Below are positions 13,501 to 23,500 of a DNA stretch of 64,000 nucleotides, one piece after another (position 1 is the stretch's first letter; the number at the start of each line of letters is the position of its first letter). A program made the translations under genes and the position numbers. The notes under the pieces were generated by a model. That model searched no databases. It was given only the letters and a program-made list of their open reading frames with translations, and was not told where the DNA came from. Origin of the DNA: Antedon bifida (Eukaryota > Echinodermata > Crinoidea > Comatulida > Antedonidae); NCBI GenBank assembly GCA_963402885.1, contig OY727099.1:8110001-8174000 (forward strand), in the 5' to 3' direction.

Positions 13501-14346
13501 CCTTCAGCAGGGACGAAGGTATTAATTGATGGCTCCGTAGTAAAGATTCAAGGAAATGCAGCCAGCACATCTGATAATAAAACAAGCACTACAAAGGGTA
13601 AACAAGAGATGGTTGTCTCATTAGATTGCCTACAAAAGATTTTGAACACAAGTCAGAACACTACCGCAACTACCACAATTACTTCTCACAGTATCAACAA
13701 TAATGCTGTCAGATTGACTACAAGTCAGTTAAGTAATCCTACTATCACTAAATTACCTCCAACTGTCCAAACTTTCCAAGCTGCCTCTCAACCAACAAAT
13801 CAAAGTCAGATTTGCATTGTCAAAATGGCTGATGGAACATTACGGACATTGAAGTTTGTCAACCAAAAAATACCGGTCAATAAGAAAGTTCTAACATCAA
13901 GCCTCTTGAGTAATCAAGGCAGTACTGTGTTCCTTAATTCACCTGTATCCCAAAACATAAGCAAGCCACAATGCTCAAACAATGCATCTAATGTACAATC
14001 TACCGTGGCAATTCCAAATTCACCAATTGTGGCAAATCAGTCGCCAAGTGTTAAACCTTCACCATCTGTTTTAACACCACCTTCCATTTCTGCAAGTACT
14101 ACTAAAGCCACAATAGCAGGAACTCCAAAGCAGATTTTGCCAATCAAAATTACACTTACTGCAGAGGAATTCAAGATATACAAGAGTTCAAGAGTTTTGC
14201 CATCTCGTTATAATTCTGTGATCACTGTTCCACAAAGCCACAAGGAAGCAGCAAAAAGTGGTGGGAATGGTTGTCTTCAACCAAAATGCCAAGATGTGAA
14301 CAGCAGCAACACAGATATAAACAGTAGTAACAAGATTGTGCAGTGA
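6717..14346 (+). CDS. Large bromodomain protein, BRD10/KIAA2026-like, 12 coding exons
   Basis: This is a probable nuclear chromatin-associated protein of 1641 aa. Exons: 6717-7203, 7657-7825, 8187-8272, 8657-8874, 9210-9370, 9488-9602, 9990-10127, 10220-10429, 10625-10726, 10919-11896, 11994-12158, 12250-14346; all phases match. Residues about 113-220 form a bromodomain: a ZA-like stretch with FMDEIDV, then YHDRIKEPMWL (the PMDL motif), and CYRYNG with the acetyl-lysine-contacting Asn. Residues about 321-528 (ALNESSYYELERCFLIPRES ... LGEDSSGNTYVHFPQF) look DDT/WHIM-like. A basic junction (QRKRSKNNK) follows, then a long acidic Lys/Glu/Ser region, a Ser/Asp tract at the start of exon 12, and a Gln/Ser/Thr-rich disordered tail. 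I assign BRD10/KIAA2026 from memory of its layout (N-terminal bromodomain, huge disordered tail); another bromodomain scaffold is possible. The three successive introns 3, 4 and 6 all contain the same MITE family. Confidence 0.82.
7302..7487. mobile_element. Short MITE with AAGGGCTTTCACACTTG ends
   Basis: AAGGGCTTTCACACTTG near 7303 is mirrored by CAAGTGTGAAAGACCCTT near 7469-7486, giving imperfect terminal inverted repeats around a 150-bp non-coding interior. It lies in intron 1 of the BRD10-like gene, about 100 bp past the exon 1 donor. Family unknown. Confidence 0.6.
7502..7533. repeat. (TAGA)n microsatellite
   Basis: About eight tandem TAGA units in intron 1 of the BRD10-like gene. Confidence 0.95.
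7884..8108. mobile_element. MITE family B copy (ends like AATGTACTGTCCCCC)
   Basis: The left end TTAATGTACTGTCCCCC and right end GGGGGACAATATCTTTAA are inverted copies of one another with a few changes. The interior is non-coding and AT-rich. The same element occurs twice in TRAF6 intron 2 (49353-49697 and 50122-50440). This copy lies in intron 2 of the BRD10-like gene. Confidence 0.75.
8504..8583. mobile_element. MITE family A, short copy 1
   Basis: A short copy of about 80 bp in intron 3 of the BRD10-like gene. Its right end is TTTGATAGTGTAGACAGAGC; the left end is a degenerate inverted version (AGTTCTGCTACACTGTA). The central ATCACTACCATATTT motifs are missing, so this is an internal-deletion form. 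Confidence 0.7.
8961..9083. mobile_element. MITE family A, left-truncated copy 2
   Basis: In intron 4 of the BRD10-like gene. It has two internal ATCACTACCATATTTGG motifs and the right end TTTGATAGTGTAGACAGACC; the left terminal repeat is not recognisable. Confidence 0.75.
9621..9786. mobile_element. MITE family A, full-length copy 3
   Basis: A complete copy in intron 6 of the BRD10-like gene beginning only about 19 nt after the exon 6 donor. Left end AAGCTCTGTCTACACTATAA, right end TTTGATAGTGTAGACAGAGC, with internal ATCACTAC(C/T)ATATTT motifs. No coding capacity. Confidence 0.9.
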
Positions 14347-14537
14347 CAAATATTTAAATATTTATTTTGAGATGCAGTTCAGAATATAAATTCATTTTCA
14401 GATCATTTTAAGCCCCCGCCACAGATTCAATCCGAAGTTGAGCTTCATGAGAGACTTGCCCGCAGTGTAGGAGCAGTGACAAATATCTAAATACAGTATT
14501 TATTTTGAGATGCAATCCAGAATATAAATTCATTTTC
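14341..14537 (+). repeat. 3'-UTR duplication carrying a copy of exon 11's first 60 nt
   Basis: The sequence around the BRD10-like stop codon (14341-14399) is repeated at 14474-14537. Between the copies, 14402-14463 is nearly identical to the beginning of exon 11 (11994-12053), including a 37-nt stretch without a mismatch and the preceding TTTTCAG acceptor. The copy has a 2-nt insertion plus three substitutions. If used as a splice target from exon 10 it would read 22 codons and stop at TAG 14468-14470. Confidence 0.9.
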
Positions 14538-16705
14538 CTGGAAGCTATAACAAAGGTTTTGGTTTGAATCTTTTAAATTTGATTACAATATCTTACGGAA
14601 ATAGTTATATTCAAGCAGAAAATCAAAATTGTATGTTTATTTTATACTTTGCTTAAGAAGATTTCATGGCTAAGTATTAATGCAATCGATATCAAAGTTT
14701 CTGAAATATTTTTTTGTGGAAAAGATGAAAATATAATAATTTGATTTTATATACAGTAGTTGTATTTGATTATATTTACTAACATATTTACATTGTTTGT
14801 ATATTAAATACAAATTGAATTAAACAAGTTGATTGTATCACATTAAATTCAATTGGTTAGGGTGTTAGAAATTATAATAATGACAGTACGCTGGATCTAC
14901 AAAATATGTGTTTATTTCTGTTACTTCTATTTATTATTATATATTATTCTTTGAAATCATTCAGAATTATATTTGTGTATATTTTCATGATTTTGTACAA
15001 AAATTCCAATAAAAGACAGACTTTTGGACCTTACCAATTTTTGCAGAACATATTTTTTATTTTGTGACATAATTAAGGCACTGTTACGGATAGGGCTGGT
15101 GCTGTACGATGTTGAATTCAAATAAAAATAAAAAAATAAAATAACTCCATGTTTGGAACAATGACTTCGTACTTATACGTCTGCGCATGCGTAATTATAT
15201 TACCAGCAGACAACCACCAACTGCTGATCATGAACTACTGACCAATCACGAACGGCATATCCCAACCACCAAACAACAGCCAAATCGCGCCAATTCCGTG
15301 CACAGGAGGCGCGGCGTGGTCTTCGTCAACGACTTGGGGAAATTGTAAGTAGCCTATAAGTCATCAATTAAATTATAATTTATAGATTTTAAAGTCGTAT
15401 AAATACGTCATTTATCAAACTAAAATGTCGCTGCTGTCATCTTCTTAAGCCTGGGCCTACAGAATTAGACTAGCCTAGGTAGGCCTAGTAGTACGTAGGA
15501 TACTCTGCTATAGGCAAGGCCGTCAGCCTTGAATCGAATAAAAGCTAGGCCTAACCAGACCTGTGCTTAAAAATTACGGACGTACTGTATTTGTATTATT
15601 GTGTTATAAATATAATTTGTTTTGTTTTACTTGTACAATAACTAGACAATAGGTAGAGAGAATTGCAGGTATAGCAATGAACGTCATTGCTGATGAATCT
15701 ATATTTTAATTATTTTTAATTAGTCATCGTATGAAAACCCCGTTGAGTTGTGTGCACGTAGAAACGGTGAATGCCTGCGTGAGTGAATGGATGAAACGAT
15801 TTAATTGAAATATTGAAACAAAACAGCAGTCATCATTAACACGTTGTTTTCTATTGAAAACAAATCTTCTGGTTAAAGTGAGACTTATTTTAAATCAAAA
15901 TAAAATATAAAAACACGTTACAAATAAGAGTATGTGATAATATCGTATTTATTTACTGTATGGAATGTAATTACAAGTTGTCACGTGTTGTGTAAAGAAA
16001 GGGACAATAAACGGAACAGTTCCATGGCACGTGACGGAAGAACTGTAGAGAATTATTGATTGTTTGTTACAGTGGCCTATACTTTACTTCTGAATGATGG
16101 ATGATAGTAAGCCTATAGCCTAAACCGAACGAATGTTTATAACCGTGCGTTATAATATGACGTGTGTTCCTTAGTCACAAGATCAGGTCTCCACAGTGTC
16201 ACCTGACCGTAATTCTAAACGTCATAACAGTTCCTTTAGGCCTAATTAAAAACAATGCATTAAAATTAGTTTTGTGCAATTACTTCCCTGCGTTTGATTG
16301 GTTTATTGATAAACTATACAAATACAGTACACCCGCATTAACCATTAACATTATTATAGTTTAATATGACGGTACTATGCGATGGCATTGTTTAAATATA
16401 CAGGTACGTCGTGTTTCACAGGCGATCTTCTGTAACCTTCTTCTTGCGGATGATGGGTGGAGTAGAATCTTCAATGGAAAAATCCATTTTAAAATAAACT
16501 CTTGATAGTGGTATCCGATAGTAATAAAAGTATTGAAAAATGATATTACGTAATAGTTTGTGTGGGGTCGTCACCAGGTGTGACCACCCCCATTTGGTAT
16601 GACGGGGACATCAGCCTCGTGTCCAAGATTAGTGTCCAAGATTAGTGTACAAACATTCCCGGCTACTAAATGATGATGACTTATATCACGCAGTATGAAC
16701 ATTGT
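14347..16705. other. BRD10-like 3' UTR and intergenic region before FABP
   Basis: A poly(A) signal AATAAA lies at about 15008-15013, a plausible end for the BRD10-like mRNA. From 15180 to 15345 is a promoter-like patch, listed separately. The stretch 15400-16400 is AT-rich with scattered AGGCCTA motifs and shows no coding exon I can defend. The part nearest 16705 should be the FABP 3' UTR. Confidence 0.45.
15182..15344 (+). promoter_or_regulatory. Putative promoter and non-coding first exon
   Basis: TGCGCATGCG at 15182-15191 is the same NRF1-like core seen in the CHPT1/BRD10 intergenic promoter. It is followed by a locally CpG-rich stretch (15285-15320) and a good donor, AATT|GTAAGT, with GT at 15345. 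No convincing ATG-led frame is present, so if transcribed this would be a 5'-UTR exon. The NUPR1-like gene is the nearest plus-strand candidate downstream, which would put the minus-strand FABP gene inside an intron. Splice partner not established. Confidence 0.3.
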
Positions 16706-17125
16706 CTACTGGGCTTCACCTCTCTTAAAGATCCTTTTACATACGACACCTTCCTTATTCATAGTCTGAACTAGCTCATCGTTGATAATCTCCCTGGTGA
16801 CTGTCGGGTTATCTGTACCACTAACTGGTTCCACTATCAGTTTACCGTCTTCTATCCGTGGCTTCATTTCGAAACTGTTGCCGGTCATCTTGTTTGCTCC
16901 TTTGAATGGTTCTCCGATTTTGAATTTAGTTTCGTTGGTATCTCTGGGTGTCTTGGTAGAAATCACAAAATCATCACCGGATTGTTTTATTGTTACAGTG
17001 ATATTTTTCGCAAAACCATTAATGATTTTTCTTTTCATCCAGTTCACTCCCATCTTCGACAAAAATTCATCAAAGTTTTCGTCTCTGTCCAGCTTCCAGA
17101 CTCCGTTTAGGTCAACCGTTGCCAT
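16706..17125 (-). CDS. Fatty acid-binding protein (FABP/CRABP family), intronless
   Basis: A 139-aa cytosolic lipid chaperone of the intracellular lipid-binding family, a 10-strand beta-barrel that carries fatty acids or retinoids. ATG is at 17125-17123 and TAG at 16708-16706. The N-terminal signature GxWxLxxxxNFDxFL (GVWKLDRDENFDEFLSKMG, residues 7-25) fits the cytosolic FABP pattern. The C-terminal KRIFKR keeps the ligand-anchoring Arg of the usual RxY motif but has Phe for Tyr. Typical length is 130-137 aa. The whole frame is one exon, whereas most animal FABP genes have three introns at conserved positions, so a retroposed origin is plausible. A TATATA box on the minus strand at 17254-17249, about 125 nt upstream of the ATG, suggests it has its own promoter. 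I cannot choose a vertebrate subtype. Confidence 0.92.
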   Translation of the reverse strand: MATVDLNGVWKLDRDENFDEFLSKMGVNWMKRKIINGFAKNITVTIKQSGDDFVISTKTPRDTNETKFKIGEPFKGANKMTGNSFEMKPRIEDGKLIVEPVSGTDNPTVTREIINDELVQTMNKEGVVCKRIFKRGEAQ

Positions 17126-17248
17126 GATTGTTTCACACACACCTTGTAGAGGTATACTAAAAACGACGTGTAGACACGTACGACTAGATCGTTTGGAATA
17201 TTTGTCAGAGCTTAGCCTACACACTCGCACGACTCTTTCTTGTCTGCC

Positions 17249-17254
17249 TATATA
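17249..17254 (-). promoter_or_regulatory. TATA box of the FABP gene
   Basis: TATATA on the minus strand, about 124 nt upstream of the FABP ATG, predicting a start near 17220 and a 5' UTR of about 95 nt. Positional inference only. Confidence 0.45.
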
Positions 17255-17687
17255 CCGGTAAATCACTACGCATATGTATTTAGTCTGATTATGGCTAGAT
17301 TTTTTGAATGGTACTTATTATAATGTAATCAATGAAGTGTAAAGACGACCTTTCTCATACATTCAGGGATTGCCTTCAAAGTATAGGTATTAATATTCAT
17401 TTGAGTTAAAACGATTAATTTGTTGCGCGCGTACAAAAGACGTTTTAATGTCAACAAAATTTGAACGCGCGCGTCAAATCAGGAGGAAAATGGTCAAATT
17501 AATTTAATCTAATTGGTGTGGAAATGATGGTGAAATGATACTCGTGAAAAGTATAGAGGTGTAACACCTAAAATTTTAGATTTTTGCATAATGAGTCTGT
17601 CTCATACGAATGCAGGAATTCCAATTAATAAACAGCAGGCTGACTTCATAGCTAATATAATAGTGTTTAATGCTGCAGTGTATATTT

Positions 17688-17691
<4 letters not shown>

Positions 17692-17737
<46 letters not shown>

Positions 17738-17744
17738 GGGGGGG
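17692..17744. repeat. (GT)n(G)n compound microsatellite
   Basis: About 14 GT units followed by a run of about 22 G on the plus strand. Polymerase slippage, or assembly uncertainty in the homopolymer, is likely. Confidence 0.95.
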
Positions 17745-18621
17745 TTGGTCGAATAGATTAGGACGCGCTTCTTGTAAGCGGCAACTGGTTTTTTTTTCTA
17801 AGCCAAAATTGCAAATAAAGAAGACCCCTAAGAAGAAGATTCGAGGTGTTCTGTTATTGGTCATGCATTTATATGTAGAAGTTCATCTATTGTCTGCAAC
17901 TCTATTGAATAATATATGTACAAGTTCACCCTTTATACCTGTGTCTGTCATGTCATCCAACCATAAACCGCATATCAGAAGCGATTCGTTCATAATAATG
18001 GACAACAACAAATGGCAAAATGCTACGATCAATTTTAGTGGTTCGGTGCGTATTTAGGTGATGAAAAAAGTCATGTCACTGGGACTTGAAATCACCCTTT
18101 AATTCGGTCCCCGGATGGGCATAACTTTTGACAAATCCGATAGATGCATATCCTCTGGACCAATCACCGACAGACTTTCCAAGACACAGCAGACAGCTGG
18201 GCCGCATCAGGGCCAAGAAGAAGCCGTATTTTAAGAACCGGGGGGATGGGCCCTGAAATACTATAGTTTAATTGTGTTATTTAATTAAACGTACAAAACT
18301 CTTAAACATCACAGGGGATTTTATTTATGATAATATCTAAAAAAACCTTCTCCCTCATCATCAACGGATGACTTTTAGGACACGAGGCCGTGGTCAATAT
18401 GTTCATTACAACAATTGATACCAAATATGACGATTTTCTGCCAACGCAGGTTTGGGTCAACGTGAAGGATAAATAACAACGTTGTTGTTCGCACTTGATT
18501 GCACAGCTGTGAAGTAATTTTAATCAAACAGCACACACACCTTAGCCTAAGAAGGCCTAGCCTAGACTAGAATTTATCGAGAATACAAGTAAAGAAAACA
18601 TAGTTTAACTAAGCTTAAACT

Positions 18622-18843
18622 ATGTCTGCAGAAGAGCATTTAGATAATCTAGAACACTACAATTTTGATCCACCCAGCAGGGGAAGTGGAGCAGGAGGAA
18701 AGGGACTTTCGAAGAAGGAGAAGGCCGACAAACAACACCAACACGAACATTTGTCCAACAAGGAGGCTAGGATAGTTGAAGATCAGATCGTGAATTCAGA
18801 ACAAAAACAAAAGAATAAGGCTATCAAACAAAACAGCAAATAG
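18622..18843 (+). CDS. NUPR1-like small nuclear protein (p8 family), single exon
   Basis: A 73-aa highly charged, probably disordered protein. The N-terminal half contains EHYNFD (residues 11-16), then a Gly/Ser linker, a basic KKEKADK segment (28-34), a His/Gln stretch with HLSNKEARIV (44-53), and a tail NSEQKQKNK (59-67). This order (YxxYNFD, basic segment, HTN-like and HERK-like segment, then NSERKK) is the layout of NUPR1/p8 in vertebrates and insects, a stress-induced HMG-like chromatin and transcription cofactor. Length is typical (about 60-82 aa). ATG 18622 is preceded by AAACT, a weak but acceptable context, and no upstream in-frame ATG competes. Short, low-complexity proteins are easy to over-assign, so I hold this at moderate confidence. 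Confidence 0.68.
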   Translation: MSAEEHLDNLEHYNFDPPSRGSGAGGKGLSKKEKADKQHQHEHLSNKEARIVEDQIVNSEQKQKNKAIKQNSK

Positions 18844-20521
18844 TGGATGACTTGCATATAGTTTGCAATGGTGCGTTTTGTTTATATTGATAATAATTAT
18901 AATATTATTTAAATACTAACCCGATAGGCGATAGTGATACTTATGTGTTTTTAACATGCCTTCATCAACTCAATCAAAACACATATATTAATTTAGGCTC
19001 ATCATCATACTAGTTGTTAATGTTAGGCATAAGAATTAGGAATAGGTTAGGCATACTGTACGTTATTTTATTAATATGCATACAACCGCTCACTAAAATG
19101 AGAAGTAATTAAAATACCCATTTGTGGATTAAATTTTTTTTTTTCATTTCTAAAACTTGAATGCACAGACAAGACTTACAATTTACCTTTAAAAACATTA
19201 TTTCTTACTATTACTAGTATTTATTTTCAGGTTGGCTAACATTTTGGAAAAGGACAATGGTATGGATAACAAGGAAATTGATCAATGGAATAAAACAAGT
19301 TAATATGTCTCCCAATAAACAGCAACTTGCCACTGGGAACAATTTTAAAGTCAATTTTATATGACTTACTAAAAGCTAAAGTTTTAAATTGGAAGTACTA
19401 CTATAAACCAATATAATTATACTCCTCATGTAGTTATTTTTTGTTAATACCGTGCCCTTTAACCTAAAATACAATACATGTTGATTTAATGTTAATTAGT
19501 TTCATTATTAGGAATATTTAAATAATTAATAATACAATCTTTTTTTGAATTTAGAAACAACAGTAAACACAATTTGGTGCAATTCTGTCTAGATTACAGC
19601 GGTTTCATGCTCATATAATGTCTTCATATTTGGCAATAGATTTCTGATATATTGTTTTTGTGGGTTTTAAAAAAATGGAACTTCATATACACACTTTATT
19701 AATATCAGATTTATGGAAACGGTCACTGTCGTAACTTTGTAATGTTCTTTATAAATAATATACTCAGTAGTGATAGCACTTAGCACTGTATTCACTGTTA
19801 AAGCAATTTAAATATATTGTGTGGATTATAAGTATATATCTTTTTTCAGACAATTAAAATATGTTCAGTACTTAACCAAAATGGGAGCACATAGTGCAGT
19901 TATTTTCTTTGCATTCTTTCTTTGCACTCTCATAAGCTTTAGGTGAAAAAAAAAATGTGATGTGCCCAAATGTGGACACGATGATGTTATATCACTCCCA
20001 TATTTAAGCATATCACTACCATATTTGGGCACATCACACTTTTTTTGTCAAACTAGTTTGATACAATGATAGTGTAGACAGATCTTTTTTATTTTCTGTA
20101 GGTAGCAGAATATATAAATCGTCTATTTATTACAAATTGTGATGGAATGCAATAACTAAGTACTTAATCATAAATAAGTACTTTAATAATTACCAGGAAA
20201 ACCATGCCATGTGGGAGAGGTTTTCTAGTACAGTAGTAAGTATTTTTCATAAAAACAGGCCTGTACATTTTTCATACAGCAAATTATATATATTATATAT
20301 CAGTACAGACAGGTACATTGCAGCAATGAATCGTTTGAATATTAAAACGACAATTATTTTATTAAAATATGATGCAATATTTTTAGACCAGCCACGTCAT
20401 AAAACAACAAATAATGTGTCAGAGTGCATGAGAGAAATCACACACCACCTATAAATATACAATTACGTCATGCATCCAGGTAAGTCCCAAATGTGGTAGC
20501 GCCCTCTCTAAGTAAACAAAG
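18844..20521. other. NUPR1-like 3' flank and GBE1 promoter region
   Basis: AT-rich. A possible 3'-UTR acceptor (ATTTTCAG at about 19223-19230) precedes GTTGGCTAAC, so a spliced 3' UTR is conceivable. A MITE lies at 19935-20086. The 20460-20521 stretch (around GGTAGCGCCCTCTC) immediately precedes the GBE1 ATG and is presumably its core promoter/5' UTR; no TATA box is evident. Confidence 0.4.
19935..20086. mobile_element. MITE family A copy 4
   Basis: Intergenic copy with two internal ATCACT(A/C)CCATATTT motifs and the right end GATAGTGTAGACAGATC. The left terminal repeat is degraded to AAGCTTTAGGTG, and the right TIR contains a small ACAATGAT-type duplication. Confidence 0.8.
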
Positions 20522-23500
20522 ATGGCTGCCCACAGTAGCAGCGCTGTTCTTCCCGAGACTCCGAATCTTGACAAACTTTTCGAGATTGATAGTTATTTAC
20601 GACCATTTAAAAAAGAAATTGTTCACCGGTGAAGTATTAATCTATTATTTAGTGCTAATTTAACCTATGATTATGAATCTCTATGACAGCCTAGGCCTAG
20701 TTAGTTTATGTAGGCTGTCCGACAGACTGACTGAGTGTGTGTAGGCCCCAACACTCTCGGCCTAGACCTACGCTGTGGTGTGCCAGGCGAGGCGAGCATG
20801 CTTTGGAGAAGGTGTGTGTATGAGCCTCCGGAATGTTAATATGTATGGTGCGCCATATGTGTCATAATTCTCAAAACTATATGCCTAGTAGCAGTATATA
20901 GAATAGGCCTAGGTATAGTATTATATTAGGTTTTTTTTAAATTATTTACAGTTTGGATGTAGGCCTAGGCCCTGTCTATGATTTTATTTTTAAAATTTAA
21001 CCATTATGTTATGATAATTTTAATAGATATGGTTGTTTCAAAAAGTTGCTAGAAGACATTGAACGAGATCAAGGTGGCTTAGATGAATTCTCAAGAAGTT
21101 ACGACCATTTTGGATTACATGTGACAGATGATGGAGGTGTTGTATGCAGAGAGTGGGTACCAGCTGCAGAGGCAGTGTACCTAAAGGGAGAATACAGTAA
21201 GTGCAATTATTGTTGCTGGTAAAAATTTTTATTTTGGTCAAAAACCTACCATATATTGTAAGACTTTTTGAGAATCAAACTCACCACTTTAGTTGGGACT
21301 ATTTACCTTCCCATGATGCCTTTTGAAGACATGTAGACATTATTATTATTCTAATAGATGATGAATTTTTTTTTAGATAACTGGGAGCTTTCACCGGAAT
21401 TCAAAAATATTGGATTTGGAAAGTGGGAGCTTGTGATTCCTCCTGGAGAAAATGGTGTTCCTATACCTCACAATAGTGCTTATAAGGTAATATACAGTCA
21501 AGATTGCAGATATATAAGTGTGCTCTACAGGGAGATGCTACAGAATCTAGGGATGCCCTAGGATCCAGGGATGCCCTAGAATCCAGGGATGCACTAGAAT
21601 CCAGGGATGCACTAGAATCCAGGGATGCACTAGAATCCAGGGATGCCCTAGAATCCATTCACTTATTATTTGACTTGAAGTTTCAGCTTAATTTTTATCT
21701 CTCCCTACCCACAGTTCTTTTCGATTCACTTGAGCTAACTAATGTATTTTTTCAGCTTGTAATCAAATTAAAAGATGGCCAGTACATAGATAGGATATGT
21801 CCTTGGGCCAAGTACGTTGTGCAGAATAAAGAAAACATGCTCTTTGAACCATATTTTTGGAATCCAGAGGCAAGTAAGCGGTACCAAATGCAGCACAAAA
21901 AACCAAAGACACCATCCAGCTTAAGAATTTACGAAGCCCATGTTGGAATATCATCTTGGGAAGGGAAAGTATCAAGTTATGAGCATTTCACACATAACGT
22001 TCTTCCACGCATAAAGAAGCAAGGTAATGAATATTCAAGTCTGTTCTCAATATTAAAGCTCTGTCTACACTATCAAACTTAGTGACAAAAAAATGTGATT
22101 TGCCCATATGTACATTGTGATGTCACATCACTACCATATTTGGGCACATCACACTAGTTTTATAGTGTAAACAGAGCTTAAGCCTGTTTTTATGGATTTT
22201 ATGTCATATCTCCATGATGAAAAATGTATAGATTGCAATCATGAATATTGCATTTTTTCAAAAATAGATTTGATGGGAAACTTGATCTTTGGGTGGAGGG
22301 GGGAACTTGCTTTACAAGATATTCATCTCCTGACGATTAAAGATCTAGATTTTTCTTTCTTCCTTATTTTCTACATATTGGCAACAAGAAAAGGGTCTTT
22401 TCTCTTTCAGGGTATAACTGTGTTCAATTGATGGCAGTCATGGAGCATGCTTACTATGCTAGCTTTGGCTATCAGGTCACCAGCTTTTTTGCACCATCAA
22501 GGTAAATCATAGCCCCAAAGTCAATTCCACCCAGGAGTTGTACAATTTACAAAACCTAGAACCTTATCCTGAAAAAAGCCGTCCAAAAAATACTAATCCA
22601 CAGTTGAATGAGAATATATATATTTTAATTTCTTCTTCTTTATGTTTACAGTCGATACGGAAGTCCTGAAGACTTAAAGAAGCTGATTGATACAGCTCAC
22701 CATCTTGGACTCGTTGTTTTCCTCGATGTCGTCCACAGTCACTCTGCTAAAAATGTGCTGGATGGTTTGAACCAGTTTGATGGCACAGATTCTTGCTTCT
22801 TCCATTCTGGTCGTAGGGGTGTTCATGAATTATGGGACAGTAGACTTTTTGACTATAAAAAGTAAGTACTTTATAAACATTGTGTTTAAAGTATTATACA
22901 ATCTGACAAACTTCTGGTTGATGGCCAATGCTGTATTTTGAATTACGTATGACGGAAATAAAAAAACATTTTCTTTTAGTTGGGAAGTATTGCGGTTTTT
23001 ATTATCAAACTTGCGTTGGTGGATGGAGGAGTTCAAATTTGATGGTTATAGATTTGATGGTGTAACTTCAATGCTTTACCACCATCATGGTATAGGTAGG
23101 ATTTTAACATTTAATATTATGGTTATTTGGAAGTTAACATGCTGGCCTTCAAATGGCTGGTTTCTGATCTCTTTTTCATTGCATGTAAGCATTTTGAAAT
23201 CCATGCACCCTCTTTTTGTGAAAGTCATCATTCTTGTGGATTGCATTGTGAGACATTTTTATTAGAAGCTTATTATGTGTCAAATTACAACTTTTGAGTA
23301 TATTCTGTAATATATTATGTGTCTTTTTTCCATGTAGCATCAAACTTTAGTGGTGGATATGAGGAATACTTTGGCCTTGGTACTGACACAGAGGCACTAG
23401 TCTACCTAATCTTGGCCAATCACATGCTGCATACATTCTACCCAGAATGCATCACTATTGCAGAGGTGAGTTTGTTCACCTATCATGTGAAATTATCAGT

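Larger units (their letters stand above)
17126..18621. other. Intergenic region between FABP and the NUPR1-like gene
   Basis: It contains the FABP promoter, a GT/G microsatellite at 17692-17744, and a GC-richer stretch at 18090-18250 (around CGGTCCCCGGATGGGC) that has stops in all forward frames and that I could not identify. The region 18480-18620 should contain the NUPR1-like promoter and 5' UTR. Confidence 0.4.

Noticed and set aside
16416-16487. 23-aa minus-strand ORF MDFSIEDSTPPIIRKKKV... downstream of FABP
   Set aside because: Peptide-like composition, but no family match, no splice partner and no promoter; it lies where the FABP 3' UTR should be. Not enough support.
16782-17261. 159-codon plus-strand open frame over the FABP gene
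   Set aside because: It is antisense to a clear FABP coding sequence and has no family resemblance.
17667-18057. Open frames across the GT/G microsatellite
   Set aside because: Simple-sequence translation only (poly-CV/poly-G, poly-P/poly-HT).
21504-21755. Repeat-encoded N-terminal extension in frame with GBE1 exon 4
   Set aside because: The 18-bp minisatellite is open by chance. The intron has good splice sites, is 269 nt (not divisible by three), and the spliced protein matches GBE1 without it.
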